In this document: in pieces, positions 1-8,981 of the stretch
How the letters are laid out: each line of letters starts with the position of its first letter
Position numbering within the stretch: position 1 is the first letter of the stretch
NCBI GenBank assembly: GCA_903842455.1
Contig: CAIMLX010000155.1
Span: forward strand, 1-46,159
DNA: 46,159 bases
Direction of reading: 5' to 3'
Source: an uncultured Hyphomicrobiales bacterium
GTDB lineage: Bacteria; Pseudomonadota; Alphaproteobacteria; Rhizobiales; Devosiaceae
The notes under the pieces: generated by a model
What the model was told of the DNA's origin: nothing
What the model saw: only the letters and a program-made list of their open reading frames with translations
Database searches by the model: none
Made by a program: the position numbers and the translations under genes

Positions 1-106
1 ATGCAAGGGCGCTCGAGATCGAGCTTCGGATTGATGCAAAAAACGCCCTGCACCTGGCAGGACCCCATACCGGCATGGTGTAGCATAGCTAAACTGGCTG
101 TCGAGA

Positions 107-142
107 AAACCCGCGAAAGCCGAGCTTTTTCGTGCTGGGTTT
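107..142. other. Small bulged inverted repeat
   Basis: AAACCC at 107-112 pairs with GGGTTT at 137-142, and an inner CGAAA/TTTCG pair extends the stem. It lies in DNA with no convincing gene on either side. It could be the relic of a terminator for a gene beyond the left edge, but there is no T-tract, so the function is unknown. Confidence 0.2.
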
Positions 143-214
143 GGCCGCTCGGAATGGCTCCGCTCACGCTCCGCCATCCCACCCACGACAGAGGCAGCGC
201 GGAGAAAGTCTACT

Positions 215-526
215 TCATGATCTGCTTTGGAGCAGTCGTAGTTGGCTATACACTCTTCCGAGGGCCGGATGAACGAGGTGGCTTTCAAGCTCGTTTCGAA
301 TTGCGCCAAGTTCCTCAGGGGTGGGTGGCGGTCCCGACTGCCGCAGCCGGCGCTTGAGCAGCGCGTCCAGTATCTTCCTTGCTTCGCCGCTCAGAGAGTC
401 GAGCTCCTGGCTCAAATAGACCTCCAGGGCACACTCGAAGGCTCGCTCAGATAGGTGCAGCGCGTCGAGTTCCGACTGCAGCAAGTGATTTTCCAGCTCC
501 CTATTCAACCTCCCGTCCCCCTGCAT
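215..526 (-). CDS. Possible small helical hypothetical protein
   Basis: An open frame of about 103 residues from an ATG at 526; a TTG at 607 would add 27 residues. I do not recognise the family. The predicted product is charged and looks almost wholly helical, with Leu/Glu/Arg-rich stretches (for example ELENHLLQSELDAL and ARKILDALLKRRLR) and a PPPTPEEL turn near the middle. No strong ribosome-binding site precedes either start, and no neighbour suggests a role. The amino-acid composition is more protein-like than the plus-strand frames over the same bases. It may be a real gene, a decayed gene or chance. Confidence 0.3.
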   Translation of the reverse strand: MQGDGRLNRELENHLLQSELDALHLSERAFECALEVYLSQELDSLSGEARKILDALLKRRLRQSGPPPTPEELGAIRNELESHLVHPALGRVYSQLRLLQSRS

Positions 527-607
527 CACCCCGGCAGCATCGCTGCGAAACGAACTTGGCCCCAAATGGCATGCAGCCGCTTGTTGAACTACGCTCTTGG
601 CCGCCAA

Positions 608-1164
608 GTCCTGCGGAAAAGGCTCGCTGGCTCATCCTGTCCGGCATTCGGACATCGGCGCCGCAGCCACGAGATCACGCTACCATAGAGACCGTTAGTC
701 ACGGCTTGATCAAAATCAATGTGCTCAACGCTGCCCCTTGGCTTGCATGGTGCCAGCTGGCTGGACAGGTCCGCTTAGTTGCCCGGTCGCACATCCAGAG
801 GTTTGCGGCGTGCCGTCCTCACAGAGGTACGGGCGCAATGCGCCGTCCCGTAGTAAAATCCCGTTGGAGTTCACCCCTGCAATCCGGCGCCCGTCACCGC
901 CAGCCTCGAGGCGGGCGCGGCGTCGGGCATGCGGGGCCCTCCCGCGGACAACCCTCCGCGCCACCAACACCCTTAACTGCAGACACTGAAATCCAGAATG
1001 AAGACAGGCCCTGCAGGCCCCTCACGAGGGTGGCTGGATGTTCATGGAACGGCCGGCCGGATGCGCGTGGAATGGATGGCCGGATGCCGTGGAATGCGCA
1101 GTACCGGCACAGTGATCGTCCCCGCAGCGTAGATCGCTGGCGTGCGCATTTGACCTTTGCATTT
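608..1164. other. Non-coding stretch left of the catabolic island
   Basis: I see no convincing gene in this roughly 560-base stretch. A plus-strand frame runs through it but its composition (Arg/Pro/Ser-rich, no domain) looks like chance. It holds the 23 bp tandem repeat at 1032-1100 and ends at the promoter/operator region of the M81 gene. It probably marks the left border of the functional cluster. Confidence 0.5.
1032..1100. repeat. Three-copy 23 bp imperfect tandem repeat
   Basis: Copies begin at 1032, 1055 and 1078, each exactly 23 bases apart. All start GGCYGGATG and contain a TGGAAY core; copies 2 and 3 match best, with a one-base shift in the middle. It sits about 65 bases upstream of the operator-like site before the M81 gene. 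No function is evident. Confidence 0.6.
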
Positions 1165-1186
1165 GGTTATCATAGTAGCATGATAG
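1150..1186 (+). promoter_or_regulatory. Putative promoter with operator 1 (M81 gene)
   Basis: A TTGACC box at 1150-1155 could be a -35 element. The following stretch 1165-1186 contains GGTTATCAT and a perfect inverted repeat TATCAT (1168-1173) / ATGATA (1180-1185) with a 6-base spacer. The GGTTATCAT half is identical to the one in the site at 12157-12171 read on the minus strand. It lies 15 bases ahead of the M81 start, whose ribosome-binding site GGAGG is at 1190-1194. A regulatory role is inferred from recurrence across the window. Confidence 0.5.
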
Positions 1187-1200
1187 GGTGGAGGTGAAAT

Positions 1201-2697
1201 ATGACGAAACGCGTGCTGTTCGGCGGCTTGTTCCACGAGACGCACACCTTCCTGCGCCAGCACACGTCGATTGCCGCGTTCGAGGCAACGGCCCTCCATA
1301 TCGGGCGCGACGCCATCGACAAAAACACCGGGAACGGCTCGCCGAGCGCGGGCTTCCTCGAGATCGCAAAAGGTGCTGGATGGGACGTGGTGCCGACCAT
1401 CCAGATGGCGGCCATGCCGAGCGGGGTCGTCGAGGATGCGGCAATCGAATTGTTCCAGCGCCATTTCTTCCCTGTGCTCGAGGCCGAGATTTCCGGGCTC
1501 GACGGAATCTTTCTCGTTCTCCACGGCGCCATGGTCAGCGAGAGTTCCGACCATCCGGAGGCCGATATCCTGGCCGAGGTCCGCGCCCTGCTCGCCGCAC
1601 GGGGGCTGGATATTCCGGTCGTCTGCGTGCTCGACCTCCACGCCAATGTCCCGCAAAAGCTTATCGATAATTGCAGCGCTGCCGTCGCCTACCGCGAGAA
1701 TCCGCATCGTGACGCGTATGAGACCGCCGTGCGGGCGGCGCACATCCTGGCCGACGTGATGGCATGCCCGGGCATCGCGCAGGTGCACCTTCCGACGCGC
1801 TATGTCCTGCCGCCCACCGGCGTGGGCTCGGCCGACGACCCGATGCGGGCGGTGCTCGCGGCGGCCCGAGCGATCGAGGCGAGTGATCGCGACATCGTCA
1901 ATATCAATGTCATGGCCGGCTATTCCTACGCCGACGTACCGCATTGCGGATGCAGCCTCAGTGCCGCGACTCGCGGCGATCCGGGCCGGGCGCAGGAGCA
2001 CTTGCAGTACCTTGCCGATGTTCTTGAAGACAACATCGCCAGAGGCTATCCGCGCGATGCGGCTCTTTCGGACGTCCTTGACGCTGTCGACCAGCTGGCG
2101 CCCGGCCGCGGCCCGGTGCTGCTGGTCGAGCCGGCGGACAATATCGGCGGCGGCGCGCCGGGCGACGCGACCGATCTGCTTGGCCCGCTGCTCGCCCTTG
2201 GACGGCGCGGCATCGTTGCCGCCCTCGCCGACCCCGAAGCCGTCGACCAATGCCGCGCCGCTGGCATCGGTAACGCCATCTCATTGATGGTTGGCGGCAA
2301 GACCGATGAGCATCACGGCGTGCCGATCGCGTTCGAGGGCAAGGTGACCAACCTCACCGGCGGCAGCTTCGAGCTTGAGCTCAAGACATCGCATCTGGCC
2401 TCTATGCTCGGCACGCATGCCGAGATGGGACCGTGCGCGGTAATGGAGAACGACCAAGCGACGATCCTGCTGTCGAGCCGCAAGATGCCGCCGATGGATC
2501 TGGGGCAGCTTCATTCGCAGGGCATCCGCCCGGAGGAAGCAACCTATGTGTTGGTAAAGGCTGCGGTATCGCATCGCGACGCGTACGGCCCGATCGCCCG
2601 GGCCAGCTTCAATGTAGACAGCGCGGGCTTGTGCACCAGCAATCTGACCCGACTGCCCTATCGTAAGCTCAAGGGAAAGATCATTGCTCTGCCGTGA
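1201..2697 (+). CDS. M81 family metallohydrolase (MlrC-like)
   Basis: A 498-residue protein of the M81/MlrC family, zinc-dependent amidohydrolase-like enzymes named after microcystinase C, which cleaves linearised microcystin; most members in catabolic clusters have unknown substrates. The N-terminal domain shows FHETHTF (11-17), DLHAN (145-149) and NPHRDAYE (167-174), which carry the family's metal ligands. The C-terminal domain starts near 305 with VEPADNIGGGAPGD, the family's phosphate-loop-like signature. Length is typical. The start follows GGAGG at 1190-1194 with a 6-base spacer. It is alone behind operator 1 and convergent with the PhyH gene. The actual substrate cannot be read from sequence; an amide or a lactam/hydantoin-like bond in an amino-sugar derivative is a guess. 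Confidence 0.85.
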   Translation: MTKRVLFGGLFHETHTFLRQHTSIAAFEATALHIGRDAIDKNTGNGSPSAGFLEIAKGAGWDVVPTIQMAAMPSGVVEDAAIELFQRHFFPVLEAEISGLDGIFLVLHGAMVSESSDHPEADILAEVRALLAARGLDIPVVCVLDLHANVPQKLIDNCSAAVAYRENPHRDAYETAVRAAHILADVMACPGIAQVHLPTRYVLPPTGVGSADDPMRAVLAAARAIEASDRDIVNINVMAGYSYADVPHCGCSLSAATRGDPGRAQEHLQYLADVLEDNIARGYPRDAALSDVLDAVDQLAPGRGPVLLVEPADNIGGGAPGDATDLLGPLLALGRRGIVAALADPEAVDQCRAAGIGNAISLMVGGKTDEHHGVPIAFEGKVTNLTGGSFELELKTSHLASMLGTHAEMGPCAVMENDQATILLSSRKMPPMDLGQLHSQGIRPEEATYVLVKAAVSHRDAYGPIARASFNVDSAGLCTSNLTRLPYRKLKGKIIALP

Positions 2698-2755
2698 TCT
2701 CCAGATCAGGCCGATGCGGGCGGAGCCTCAACCGGGGCGCCGCCCGAGCGATATT

Positions 2756-3538
2756 TTAGATCTTGCCAGCAGCAGCCAATTCGGCGTCAAGCTTCGCTTG
2801 GTATGCGATCTTCGCCGCCTCGTCCGGCCTGGCGCTCTCGCCAAAAAATACGAAACCCAAGGCTCGGCGCGAGCGGGTCGGCGAGCGATTGGGGCTCGCC
2901 CAGTGCACCGTCTTGCAGTGATGAACAAGCATCATGCCCGCGCCACCCGGCATGGTCACTGTATTGGCGATGTCGCCGGGCGTACCAAAATCGGTGACCC
3001 CCTGCGAGAAGCCGAGTATATGCGACCGCCCGTGCGGACGCCAGCCATCTGCCAGATGCGAGCCGCGAACATAGTTGAGGCAACCGTTCTCGTCGTCGAC
3101 CGGCTCCAGGGCCAGCCAGCCGGTGATGGCCTGCGGCGGTGCGAGCTTGAAATAATAGCCATCCTGGTGCGGCGGCGTCTGCTTGCCAATGCCGGGTGGC
3201 TTGTTGAAGTACTCCATGTTCTGCGGAATGGCGCGCTCGCCCAGAACCGTCTCGGCCAGATCGTAGACCACACCGGACTGCAGGAGCTCCGCGAAGTAGT
3301 CATCGTACTTTTCGAGGTACATCATCTGCTTGACCGTGCTGCGGTCGGACTTGTCCTCGTAGTAGACTTCCGTGTCCTTCATCTTGGGCACTGCGTCGCG
3401 CAGGAACCGGTCGAGCTCACGGTTGATCTCGGCCATCTTGGCGGCATCGAACAGCGGCCGGATGGCAATGTAGCCATCGCGATCGAAATCCTGCTTCAGC
3501 GTCGAGGCGTCGCTAGTCACGCTCATGTCAAGGCTCAT
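2756..3538 (-). CDS. Phytanoyl-CoA dioxygenase (PhyH) family protein
   Basis: A 260-residue member of the Fe(II)/2-oxoglutarate dioxygenase PhyH family, cytosolic oxygenases that hydroxylate small molecules. The iron site is visible: H124-x-D126 in PPHQDGYYF and the distal His near 212 in KTVHWASPN. A basic residue for 2-oxoglutarate binding lies in TRSRRALGF (about 221-229). The start at 3538 is chosen because AAGGAG lies seven bases upstream (3545-3550); a longer frame to 3700 would overlap the AraC start and has no ribosome-binding site. It is divergent from the AraC regulator (127 bases between), which may control it. Family members often hydroxylate amino acids or sugar acids; the substrate here is unknown. 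Confidence 0.88.
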   Translation of the reverse strand: MSLDMSVTSDASTLKQDFDRDGYIAIRPLFDAAKMAEINRELDRFLRDAVPKMKDTEVYYEDKSDRSTVKQMMYLEKYDDYFAELLQSGVVYDLAETVLGERAIPQNMEYFNKPPGIGKQTPPHQDGYYFKLAPPQAITGWLALEPVDDENGCLNYVRGSHLADGWRPHGRSHILGFSQGVTDFGTPGDIANTVTMPGGAGMMLVHHCKTVHWASPNRSPTRSRRALGFVFFGESARPDEAAKIAYQAKLDAELAAAGKI

Positions 3539-3665
3539 CTCAAACTCCTTAATGGCCGATCGACCCGGCCCAAGGCAATGAGAGCGCACGATTGCGCCCA
3601 CGTCACCATCGGGGAACGGCCACCGATTCTGAATTCCGATTGCCTCGTGCGCGGGGAGCCTTGTC

Positions 3666-4457
3666 TTGGCCATGCAGCGTGACACACAGGAAGACGACAT
3701 CGCGCTGGGCGATCACCGTTTCGGGCGCGTTAACCGGCGGATGCCGATCGGACCTGTGCGATGGCCATTCCACGATCTGTTCTGGATACACGAGGGCAGT
3801 GCCCGCATCACCTTTCCGGAGCACGATGCAACGCTGGACCTGATGGCGCCAGCCGGAGTGCTTATTCTCCCCGGTACGCTGTTTCGCGGCGCAACGATTG
3901 GCGCCTTCGCCACGGCCTCGATCTGCCATTTCGAGCTGGCCGGGGCGGAGGAGCACCCCGGCTGGCTAATGCCGCATCCCGGCGAGGCGCTGCATCTGCA
4001 GAACGTGATCAAACTCGCCATGGAGTTGGCGCGCCACAACCGCCCAGAAGAGCTCGCACGCCGCAAGCGCCTCTTGCTTACGCTGCTAGACGGATTCGCC
4101 GCGCTCGCTCACGCCACCAGCACGACAGTCGATGGCCGCCTCGCCACAGCCTGGCGGCAGGCGGGACAGAATTTGCACCGCATGCGGACGCTGGCCGACG
4201 TTGCGGCCCTGCTCGGCATTTCGGAGAGCACCCTGCGCGCGATGCATCGCGATGCGTGGGACACATCGGCCGGCGAACACCTGCGCGAGTTGCGATTGAC
4301 CCGCGCTGAAGAGTTGATCGTGAGCACGGACAAGACGCTGGCCGAGATTGCGGAAGCCGTCGGCTACCGGCACGCCGCCACACTCAGCGCCGCCTTTCGT
4401 AGTCGCCGCGGCAAGACGCCGGGCGAGTATCGCCGCTGGTCCAACCCCTTCGCATAA
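3666..4457 (+). CDS. AraC-family transcriptional regulator
   Basis: A 263-residue regulator. The N-terminal half (about 15-110) looks like the cupin-type sensing domain (FHDLFWIHEGSARITFPEH, then LDLMAPAGVLILPG). The C-terminal part (about 165-258) is the double helix-turn-helix of AraC/XylS proteins, with LADVAALLGISESTLRAM, LTRAEELIVSTDKTLAEIAEAVGY and the closing GKTPGEYRR. The start is a TTG at 3666, seven bases after GGGGAG (3653-3658); an ATG at 3672 is the alternative but sits 13 bases away. It heads a likely operon with propeller A (12-base gap) and the MFS/HEAT gene, so it probably governs uptake and first processing of the same ligand, and perhaps the divergent PhyH gene. Confidence 0.88.
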   Translation: MAMQRDTQEDDIALGDHRFGRVNRRMPIGPVRWPFHDLFWIHEGSARITFPEHDATLDLMAPAGVLILPGTLFRGATIGAFATASICHFELAGAEEHPGWLMPHPGEALHLQNVIKLAMELARHNRPEELARRKRLLLTLLDGFAALAHATSTTVDGRLATAWRQAGQNLHRMRTLADVAALLGISESTLRAMHRDAWDTSAGEHLRELRLTRAEELIVSTDKTLAEIAEAVGYRHAATLSAAFRSRRGKTPGEYRRWSNPFA

Positions 4458-4468
4458 GAGGACAAGAA

Positions 4469-5545
4469 ATGAAGTGCCTAGACGAATTCACGATCTACCA
4501 GAATCCGGCGCCGCTGCTAGTGAGCCGGCAGGCGACGTTCCCAGGTCTAGTGCAACTGCCCAGCGGCGAGTTGGTGGCGGTGTTCACTATCGGACAGGCA
4601 TTCGACGCAGCGGATGCTCGTGCATATGTCAGCCGCAGCAGCGACGAGGGGCGGAGTTGGAGCGCGCCCATGCGACTGTCGCCCCATGAGCCGGAGCCTG
4701 AGGAGTCCCAATCCTTCAAGCCGCTGCTGTTGCGCGATGGCACGCTCATGGCTGCCGGTTATGTCTTCGTTCGGCCGACGCCCCTTACCCCGATCGTCGA
4801 TCCTGACACTTTCGAACTGCTGCGCCTCCGCAACAGGGTCAGCTTTTCGTCCGATGGCGGGCTCAACTGGAGCCAGCCACAGTTGATCGACGTCGGGGGG
4901 CAGCCGCTGGAGCTTTCCGGCCCATGCATCGAACTCAGTTCCGGTCGCCTGATCGGCGCGACGGCCCCCTTCCATCTGCACAAGGATGGCCACGCGGGCT
5001 GGATCATCGCGAGCGACGACAAGGGCCGCAGCTGGCGCAAGCTGTCGGAGTTCTACAGTTCGCCGACGGGCAGCGTGGCAAGCTGGGAGTGCCGGCTCTG
5101 CGAGATGTCGCCGGGCCGCGTGGCGGTCATCATGTGGGCCTATGACAACGCGACGTCGGCCAACCTCGACAACAAGCTGGCTCTCTCGGACGATAGTGGC
5201 GAGAGCTTCCGGGTCATCGAAACGGGCGTCCACGGTCAGGCATCGAACGTTATGCCGCTCGGTGGCAACAAGCTGCTGACCATCCATGCTCATCGCGAGG
5301 CACCGATCGGGCTGATCGTCCGTCGCGTTGATGTGAGCGGCGACCACTTCACCGTGGAAGAAGAACTGAATCTGCTCGGGAACGCCGATATGGCCAGCGA
5401 AACCGCCGACATCCGCAAGCAGTTCGCCAGCCTCAAATTTGGCCAGCCATCGCTTCTCAAACTTGCCAGCGGCGACATCCTCGCGGCTTGCTGGAGTTTC
5501 GAGAATAGCCAATACGTCATCAAGGGCTATCGGCTCGCGCTGTAG
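4469..5545 (+). CDS. Asp-box (BNR) sialidase-fold propeller protein A
   Basis: A 358-residue protein with four Asp boxes at 57-64 (SSDEGRSW), 127-134 (SSDGGLNW), 182-189 (SDDKGRSW) and 240-247 (SDDSGESF), the hallmark of six-bladed sialidase-type propellers. There is no signal peptide or membrane segment, so it should be cytoplasmic. An early Arg (R20 in LLVSRQ) and FKP near 83 resemble active-site strands of exo-sialidases, but a classical FRIP motif is not seen, so hydrolytic sialidase activity is unproven; a lyase or isomerase role is possible. It is strictly collinear with propeller C (20873-21952): I count 38 identities in the first 60 residues and the Asp boxes fall at the same residue numbers. 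It lies between the AraC regulator and the MFS/HEAT gene. Confidence 0.85.
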   Translation: MKCLDEFTIYQNPAPLLVSRQATFPGLVQLPSGELVAVFTIGQAFDAADARAYVSRSSDEGRSWSAPMRLSPHEPEPEESQSFKPLLLRDGTLMAAGYVFVRPTPLTPIVDPDTFELLRLRNRVSFSSDGGLNWSQPQLIDVGGQPLELSGPCIELSSGRLIGATAPFHLHKDGHAGWIIASDDKGRSWRKLSEFYSSPTGSVASWECRLCEMSPGRVAVIMWAYDNATSANLDNKLALSDDSGESFRVIETGVHGQASNVMPLGGNKLLTIHAHREAPIGLIVRRVDVSGDHFTVEEELNLLGNADMASETADIRKQFASLKFGQPSLLKLASGDILAACWSFENSQYVIKGYRLAL

Positions 5546-5589
5546 CGAGATTCGGCGGGGGCGCGACAGAGATGTCACGGGGGACGGCA

Positions 5590-7842
5590 ATGAGCACGGA
5601 TGCGGTGGAACTGCAGTCGGACTACGACAAGCTTCGTCGCATGCCGTATCTCTACGCCTTCAATATCCTCAACATGGCGGCGCTGGTGTGCACGGTGAAC
5701 TCGCCGCTGGCGCTCTATGCGGCGGAGCTGGGCATCGAGAAGGGCCGCATCGGAATCCTGGGCGGCATGATGCCGTTCGCCCAGGCGCTGTGCATCGTCT
5801 TCCTGCCGCTGGTCATGGCCTACAGCCAGCGTTTCATTACTGGGGCCGCCTATGCCAGCCGTTATCTTTTCGTGCTGCCATGGCTGCTAGCGCCAATGCT
5901 GGCTACACCCCACCAGGCGTTCTGGCTGCTCTTTGGATGCATGGCGGCGTTCTCGATCGCCCGTACGCTGGCTGAAACCGCGATCTGGCCGTGGTCCCAG
6001 GAATACATGCCGCGGCAGGTCCGTGGCCGCATCAACGGTATAGTTTCGGTGGCGATCCTGCCGATCGCCATTGCCGGCTCGGTGCTCATTCAGCTGTGGC
6101 TCGACAGCCGCACCGGGATCGAACGCTTTTTTCCGATCTTCGTTATCGGCGCCGGGTTCGGGCTAACCAGCGTGCTGAGCCTCATCGGTTTGCGCGGAGG
6201 CCATCCGCGTCCTAACTCGCCGCGCGGGCTCGCGGCGATCAAGGCCATGCGCACGCCGGTCAAGGACGGCAATTTCTGGCTCTACCTTTACTCGTCAGGC
6301 ACGCAGTATTTCGCCTACACGGCCCTCAACCTGTTCCTCGTGCTGTTCTTCAGGGACAGGCTCGGGCTGAGTTCGGGCCAGCTCGTGCTGATGATTGCGC
6401 TGGTGCCGGTCGGTGGCGCGCTGGGCAGTCTCGCGGCAGGCTGGTTCGTCGACCGCTACGGCACCCGCGCAATCCGCGTAACGCTGCAGAGTTGGCAGGT
6501 CGTGCTCCTCCTCTGCCTGCTGCTGATTCATCCCGGGATCGCGTTCCCCGAGATCATCGCCGGCCTCATCTTCTTCCTGATGGGATTGCTGTTCCAGAGC
6601 AGCATCGCGATAGGCGGCATCTACATGCTGAACTACGTCCCGCCCGCCCAGAAGGAAAACTACATGACGCTGGCCTATGCTAGCGACGGCATCATCGCCG
6701 GAGGCGCCACCTTCCTCGCCGGCATCCTGTTGCAGTTCCTCGATGACCACCCACCAATTCTGATGGGCGCGGCGGTCGACAGCTATAACGTGCTGTTCGT
6801 TATTTGCGGGGTCGTCATCGTGACCTCGGCACTGGCCTTTGCGGCGCTCAAGGAGGAAGGAGCGACGGGCGTGCGCGCCTTCTTCGCCAATTTCGGCAGC
6901 GGCAGTGCGATCCGCGCCCTGCTCGCCATCCCCCGTTACAGCGCCCTCACTTCCGACGAGCGCCGGCAGGAACTGACTTACGGCTTCGGCGGCACTCGCA
7001 GCTCGCTGGTGAAGGAAGAGCTGATAGCCGCGCTCTCCGATCTCAGCTTCGACGTCCGGCACGAAGCCATTCAGTCGCTCGGTCGCCTGCCGCCGAGTCC
7101 GGCAGTGATCGAGGCGCTCGAATCCATGCTCGCCTATGACGGCCTTGAGGAGCTGCAATATGCCGCACTGACGTCGCTTGGCCGACTGAAAGCCACGGGC
7201 AGTAGTGCGCGGATTGCGCGTTTCCTCGACAGCACCAGCGTGCTGTTGCGCTCCCGCGCCATCCGCTCGCTCGGCGAGATCGGCGACAAGAACTACCTGC
7301 CCCGCATCCGCGAGTTGTTGCACGACGACCGCGAGATTGACTGCCGCCTCGCTGCCGTGTCGGCGCTGGGCAAATATCGCGACGTGTCGAGCGTCGCCGG
7401 GCTCGTCGAAATCTACACCGAACTCGCCGCTGACGATGTCAGCACTCTTGGGGAGCCGCGCAGCAAGGTTGTCCTGCTTGCCCTCGCCAAGATTCTCGAC
7501 ATCGAGGAGAGTTTTTCGCGCGAGTGGCGCCTCGAGGAGCGCATGGTCGGCCAAAGGCTACCGGGGTTGATCGAGCGGCTGGCAGGCACGGTGCGCCGCA
7601 TGCCGGGCAAACAACCGGGAGGGATGTCAGCGCACCTCAAAGCAACGGCCCTTCTCGCCAGCACGGGCTCTACGGGGGAAGCTTTCCATGCCGTCCAAGC
7701 GCTCACGCAACGCGTCGAGACGAGCGGGCAAGTTGATTCGGCAATGGTGGCTCTGATCCTGCACCGGACCAGCAACCTAGAACGGCCGCATCGTGCGCTT
7801 CTGGTCCTCCTCACACTAGCGGTGCGAAAAGTGCTCGCATAG
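5590..7842 (+). CDS. MFS transporter fused to C-terminal HEAT-repeat domain
   Basis: A 750-residue fusion. Residues 15-425 form a major facilitator superfamily permease with about 12 hydrophobic segments and a RGRING cytoplasmic loop near 145-150. Residues from about 430 onward are soluble, and about 475-640 carries several HEAT/PBS-lyase-like repeats (for example LSFDVRHEAIQSLGRL, EELQYAALTSLGRL, VLLRSRAIRSLGEIGD, IDCRLAAVSALGKY). An ordinary MFS permease is 400-450 residues, so the tail is an addition. The start at 5590 is preferred over 5572 because GGGGGA precedes it by six bases. It follows propeller A by 44 bases and likely imports that enzyme's substrate; the HEAT tail may bind a cytosolic partner or regulate transport, which is inference. 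Confidence 0.85.
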   Translation: MSTDAVELQSDYDKLRRMPYLYAFNILNMAALVCTVNSPLALYAAELGIEKGRIGILGGMMPFAQALCIVFLPLVMAYSQRFITGAAYASRYLFVLPWLLAPMLATPHQAFWLLFGCMAAFSIARTLAETAIWPWSQEYMPRQVRGRINGIVSVAILPIAIAGSVLIQLWLDSRTGIERFFPIFVIGAGFGLTSVLSLIGLRGGHPRPNSPRGLAAIKAMRTPVKDGNFWLYLYSSGTQYFAYTALNLFLVLFFRDRLGLSSGQLVLMIALVPVGGALGSLAAGWFVDRYGTRAIRVTLQSWQVVLLLCLLLIHPGIAFPEIIAGLIFFLMGLLFQSSIAIGGIYMLNYVPPAQKENYMTLAYASDGIIAGGATFLAGILLQFLDDHPPILMGAAVDSYNVLFVICGVVIVTSALAFAALKEEGATGVRAFFANFGSGSAIRALLAIPRYSALTSDERRQELTYGFGGTRSSLVKEELIAALSDLSFDVRHEAIQSLGRLPPSPAVIEALESMLAYDGLEELQYAALTSLGRLKATGSSARIARFLDSTSVLLRSRAIRSLGEIGDKNYLPRIRELLHDDREIDCRLAAVSALGKYRDVSSVAGLVEIYTELAADDVSTLGEPRSKVVLLALAKILDIEESFSREWRLEERMVGQRLPGLIERLAGTVRRMPGKQPGGMSAHLKATALLASTGSTGEAFHAVQALTQRVETSGQVDSAMVALILHRTSNLERPHRALLVLLTLAVRKVLA

Positions 7843-7856
7843 CAGAGCCCGAGTAG

Positions 7857-8972
7857 CTAAATCGCGATCCGCGCCCACCGAACATCGAGCGCCTTGGGCT
7901 CGCCGGCATAGTATAGCACCAGCACGTCGCCATCAGACAGCACTTCGGCGAAGGGAAGGCCAAAACTCCACAAATCCATGCTGGCGAGCATATCACCCGT
8001 ATCGGCGCTTGCAGCTTCGCCTTGCCCGTGCTTGTAGATCACGACCTCGCTCGCCGGATCGAATGGTGCATCCAGCGAAGGTGCGTAGCGGGCGCGGATC
8101 GACTTGCTGCCGAAGCGATCAACCCAGGCGAGAACGATGCTGCCATCCGGGCGGATGGCCGGACGTGCTGCCTGATCGGAAATGCCAATCGCCTCGGGAG
8201 TGGTCCAACTGTCGCCGCCGTCGCTGCTGAGGCGCTTGTGGATATCGAGATAGGTGCTGGTCTGGCTGTCATATGTCCAGGCGAACGACCCGATGCGGCC
8301 ATCCGGGCCCACCGCGGCGCGCAGATCCCAATTGAAGATGCGCCCCGAGGAGTCTTCCGCCACGGTCACCGGAAGCGACCAGGTCTGTCCCCTATCCGAG
8401 GAGTGGAAGTAGACGGCACGCTGCTGCCATTTCGAGCGGTCGAGATAGGGCTTGTTGGTCTCGATGCTGAGCGCCAGCCGCCCATCGGCAAGCTTGAGGA
8501 TCGGGCAGGTAAGGCTCGCCGGACCGATGTCGGTCGGCATCGGAACGTGCCGCCACTCCGTCCAGGTCTGGCCATGATCGTGCGAGTCCGCGAGGAGGAT
8601 CTCCATCGGCAGACAGCCTTCGGTCTCGGCGTTAAAGAGCGGCTGGCCCGGATAGGTGGTGCGGTCGATCCACATCGAAGCGGCGATCAAATGGCCGGGT
8701 GCGAGCTCGGTCAGATAACAGAGCTTGAGCGAGCCACTCTTGCCGCCAACATCGGGAGACACGAATGGAAAATCCGGTCCGCTCCATGTCGCACCACCGT
8801 CGACCGAGCTATAGAACTCAATTCTGTCGGCCGCCGAGTCCTTGTCCGGGCCGGAGCGAAGCGTCGCGATGAGCGCCCCGTCGGCCAGCGCGAGCGCCAT
8901 CGGAAACGTGAGATTGGCTCGATTGGTGCCAAGCTCGGCACGGCTCAATACGCCCGACGCAGTAATCCGCAT
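7857..8972 (-). CDS. Asp-box (BNR) sialidase-fold propeller protein B
   Basis: A 371-residue signal-less propeller with Asp boxes at 55-63 (SSVDGGATW), 129-137 (DSHDHGQTW), 191-198 (SSDRGQTW) and 249-256 (SSDGGDSW). It is only distantly related to propellers A and C: box spacing differs and the N-terminal region (RANLTFPMALALADG) is its own. It is the last gene of the minus-strand operon 12130-7857, nine bases after the Gfo/Idh gene. Lack of an export signal again suggests action on imported substrate. Exo-sialidase is the default database call for such proteins; a glycan lyase, or an intramolecular trans-sialidase working with the neighbouring oxidoreductase, is equally possible. The gene converges on the MFS/HEAT gene with 14 bases between stops. 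Confidence 0.8.
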   Translation of the reverse strand: MRITASGVLSRAELGTNRANLTFPMALALADGALIATLRSGPDKDSAADRIEFYSSVDGGATWSGPDFPFVSPDVGGKSGSLKLCYLTELAPGHLIAASMWIDRTTYPGQPLFNAETEGCLPMEILLADSHDHGQTWTEWRHVPMPTDIGPASLTCPILKLADGRLALSIETNKPYLDRSKWQQRAVYFHSSDRGQTWSLPVTVAEDSSGRIFNWDLRAAVGPDGRIGSFAWTYDSQTSTYLDIHKRLSSDGGDSWTTPEAIGISDQAARPAIRPDGSIVLAWVDRFGSKSIRARYAPSLDAPFDPASEVVIYKHGQGEAASADTGDMLASMDLWSFGLPFAEVLSDGDVLVLYYAGEPKALDVRWARIAI

Positions 8973-8981
8973 GTTCGTCTA

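Noticed and set aside
379-1197. A 272-codon plus-strand frame before the M81 gene
   Set aside because: Arg/Pro/Ser-rich with no motif or ribosome-binding site, and it covers the tandem repeat and the operator region; chance frame in GC-rich DNA.
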